This document shows, piece by piece, positions 62,069 through 64,000 of a stretch of DNA of 64,000 nt. Positions within the stretch are counted from its first letter, which is position 1, and every line of letters starts with the position of its first letter. Position numbers and translations under genes: made by a program. This DNA is from Paenibacillus tyrphae (lineage in GTDB: Bacteria; Bacillota; Bacilli; Paenibacillales; NBRC-103111): positions 1-64,000 of the forward strand of contig NZ_BSDJ01000028.1 of the NCBI RefSeq assembly GCF_027925525.1. Direction: 5' to 3'. The notes beneath the pieces were generated by a model. It was not told the DNA's origin. It was given only the letters and a program-made list of their open reading frames with translations, and made no database searches.

Positions 62069-64000
62069 TTACTCCAGCTTCGAACAAATCAACTCGCCCG
62101 TCCGGGCATCGATCCAACGGATTTCCCGGCCTTTTTCCTTGTGCACCAGACGGTACTTCAAAACGTAACGGCGCCTTTTGCCATTGCCCGAGTAATCCGT
62201 CTCCCACCCCAGCTTCAGGTCGAGAGCTTCCGCATAAATCCGGCGCGCCTCCGGCTCGTCTATGAGCGGTGTTACCTCGACGGCCTGCAATCGGACCGGA
62301 TCGACAGATGGACCCGTCACGTGTCCGATCCGTCCCGACGTCTTGTTGACGGACAACCGGATGTGCTCCAGCTCCAGCCAGACGCCCTGCTTCCCGATGC
62401 GGAAATCGAAATGCTCCCTGTCGGAATCGTGTGCTTCCTCCTGCTGCCGCAGCTGCAAAAACGGCGCCAGCCCGGGCTGCATACGGGCCAAAAATCCAAG
62501 CGCGATGTCCAAGCACGCGTCCCGTGATAGCCTTAGCTCCCCTGGAATCTCCTCTTCAAAACGAATAAACGACACCAGCCTTCCGCCGACCGGATCGATC
62601 TTCGCTTTCAGCGTCTCCTCCGTCCGCTGACGGAAAAAGGCGTCCAGCGAACGGTCCTCTGACGCCGCCGGCTGCCAGTCACGCCGCCGCCAGACGATAC
62701 CGGTCATGCAGTCGTCCATTTCCACTTCCCTCAGCAGCTCATACCGGTCCGGATCGATTCCGAGCAGCTCCTGAGCGTCCTGCGCCGTTCGGACGGCCGG
62801 AGCCTTGACCGCAGGTAGCTCAGGAACTGGCAGCCATTCGAACGGCTCTTCGGATTCCGCATCTACGTCGGCCGCTTCGCGGACCTCTTCCGTCCCGTCC
62901 GCCCGGAAATGCATCCAGCGGCTGCTTGGTTCGTAGACCAGCCGCAGCTCATCCTTTTCCGTGTCGTCGACGGACTTGTGAAGGAAGTCCAGCCGCAGGT
63001 CCAGCTTGGCGGTATCCGCAATCTGGCGCAGAAGCTGCTCCTTCGGCACAATAGACTCCGGGATTTTCGGCTTCGTCTGCCGTCCGAAATACCGGAAGTC
63101 GCTGACGAGACCGCTGCGGTGAACCTTGACGCGAAAGCCCGACATCGGCAGCGGCAGCCCCATGACCTCCTGCTCGTAGAAAAATAGCGTCCCGGAGTCT
63201 GCGGACTTGGTGCGCGTCAGGGAAAACGGCTTTAGCGCGCCCGGATAATGGTCGAGCGCGAACTTCTCCGCCCGGAGCCGCAATTGTTCCGCGGACAGCT
63301 CCGGCAAATCGCCGGCCACCTCCTCCACATCGGCCGTATACTCAACCAGATCCCCTTGAGCGTTAAGCTCCACACATATGCCGCTATCCTTGCCGGGCTT
63401 GCTCCATACGGGGTCCTCGCCCGCTTTCGTCCAGACGAACATCGCCCGTCCGCCTTCGCGTTTGTCTTCATGATAATCCGCAATCGTAAGCTCGTACTCT
63501 TCCGGGATGTCGAAGAGCTCCTCCGTCCGCAGCTTTAACTCGGCCAGCTTGCGCTGCAAGGCTTCCTCGGCGGATAATTCGGAAGCTCCAGCCGATGGAG
63601 ACGGACTTGAGCCTGCCGGTTCGTCCGGGTTATCGTATCGTTTGCGCAATTCCTTCAACCCCCTGTGCAAAATGGTTTTCACCGTGCCTGTCGGCTTGCG
63701 GAGCAAAACGGCGATCTCCTCAATCGTCATATCGTGCCAATATTTGAACGCGATCACCTGCCTCTGCTTCGGCTCCAGCTGCCGGACCGCCGTACGCAAG
63801 TCGAGAAGGTCGTCGGGATCGGGCACAGGAGCCGGCTGACGTTCGGCCGCACAGCTATCGTCCGGCACCAGCCGCTGTCGTTTGTCCAGCGCCGTCAACG
63901 CGCAGTTGATGACGATGCGGGTCAGCCAAGTGGCGAAAAACTGCGGCTGCTTCAGCTTTGGCAGTCCGACAAGCGCCTTGTAGATCGCCTCGTGGACCGC
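62069..64000 (-). CDS. ECF sigma factor fused to a YcdB/YcdC-like domain, N-terminus beyond the window
   Basis: An open frame continues to the right edge; 643 residues visible. The first visible part is the end of region 2 (AVHEAIYKALVGLPKLKQPQ, FATWLTRIVINCALTALDKR), then region 4 (QLEPKQRQVIAFKYWHDMT, EEIAVLLRKPTGTVKTILHR). After a Ser/Pro linker a long soluble part of about 500 residues resembles YcdB/YcdC-type repeats (GRAMFVWTKAGEDPVWSKPG, YYEQEVMGLPLPMSGFRVKV-like strands). No membrane helix is seen. Sigma and YcdB-like proteins are usually separate. Confidence 0.82.
   Translation of the reverse strand, partial: AVHEAIYKALVGLPKLKQPQFFATWLTRIVINCALTALDKRQRLVPDDSCAAERQPAPVPDPDDLLDLRTAVRQLEPKQRQVIAFKYWHDMTIEEIAVLLRKPTGTVKTILHRGLKELRKRYDNPDEPAGSSPSPSAGASELSAEEALQRKLAELKLRTEELFDIPEEYELTIADYHEDKREGGRAMFVWTKAGEDPVWSKPGKDSGICVELNAQGDLVEYTADVEEVAGDLPELSAEQLRLRAEKFALDHYPGALKPFSLTRTKSADSGTLFFYEQEVMGLPLPMSGFRVKVHRSGLVSDFRYFGRQTKPKIPESIVPKEQLLRQIADTAKLDLRLDFLHKSVDDTEKDELRLVYEPSSRWMHFRADGTEEVREAADVDAESEEPFEWLPVPELPAVKAPAVRTAQDAQELLGIDPDRYELLREVEMDDCMTGIVWRRRDWQPAASEDRSLDAFFRQRTEETLKAKIDPVGGRLVSFIRFEEEIPGELRLSRDACLDIALGFLARMQPGLAPFLQLRQQEEAHDSDREHFDFRIGKQGVWLELEHIRLSVNKTSGRIGHVTGPSVDPVRLQAVEVTPLIDEPEARRIYAEALDLKLGWETDYSGNGKRRRYVLKYRLVHKEKGREIRWIDARTGELICSKLE

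Overview
The window reads as a chromosomal segment of a spore-forming Firmicute of the Paenibacillaceae type (Paenibacillus, Cohnella or a relative). The evidence is strong AGGAGG ribosome-binding sites, frequent TTG and GTG starts, two alpha/beta-type small acid-soluble spore proteins, sporulation genes (ylbJ, yunB, lytH, a Spo0E-like phosphatase), a tryptophan T-box, a LplA/YtcQ-type sugar ABC transporter, and fairly high G+C coding sequence with A+T-rich regulatory gaps. No rRNA, tRNA, CRISPR array or prophage was seen.

Region 1 (1-11.1 kb) is a fructan/levan utilisation locus on the minus strand: two permeases, a lipoprotein binding protein, an intracellular GH32 fructosidase, a ROK fructokinase and a large secreted multidomain GH32 levanase cut by the left edge. 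A divergent LacI regulator sits across a gap with repeated TTTACATTTGC boxes. A doubly broken IS4-family element follows (11.5-12.8 kb).

Region 2 (12.9-35.3 kb) holds a heterodimeric ABC exporter (BmrCD type), a YfhP-like protein, SASP 1, trpS behind a T-box, a YcgR/YcgQ permease pair with a His-rich loop and a Zur-like box, an aldose epimerase, a CapA-type lipoprotein, SASP 2, and an XRE regulator next to a Spo0E-like phosphatase that share TTAAGT boxes. It continues with a chemoreceptor, two homologous long-hairpin elements between convergent genes, pepF, a diguanylate cyclase, a DUF2225 protein and a truncated haemoglobin.

Region 3 (35.4-51.1 kb) holds ylbJ, glycogen phosphorylase, a YvfRSTU-like ABC plus two-component set, a PilZ protein, NAD kinase, and the Bacillus-like neighbourhood yutD-lipA / lytH-yunB. 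That neighbourhood is interrupted by larB-larC, in which the LarC C-terminal domain is a separate gene on the opposite strand.

Region 4 (51.2-64 kb) holds a Zn/Cd P-type ATPase with a His-rich head and its ArsR regulator, a secreted hydrolase behind a 27-bp palindrome, a YtrA-type GntR plus DUF1648 operon, a TetR regulator and HXXEE membrane protein under a shared operator, a catalase, a DUF421 protein, and at the right edge an ECF sigma factor fused to a long YcdB-like domain.

Recurring themes are fructan uptake and breakdown, sporulation, metal handling (three independent His-rich tracts) and c-di-GMP (GGDEF and PilZ proteins). The least explained sequences are the paired hairpin elements at 29.9-30.4 kb, the tandem AT-rich hairpins at 27.9 kb, the split and inverted larC, and the sigma-YcdB fusion.
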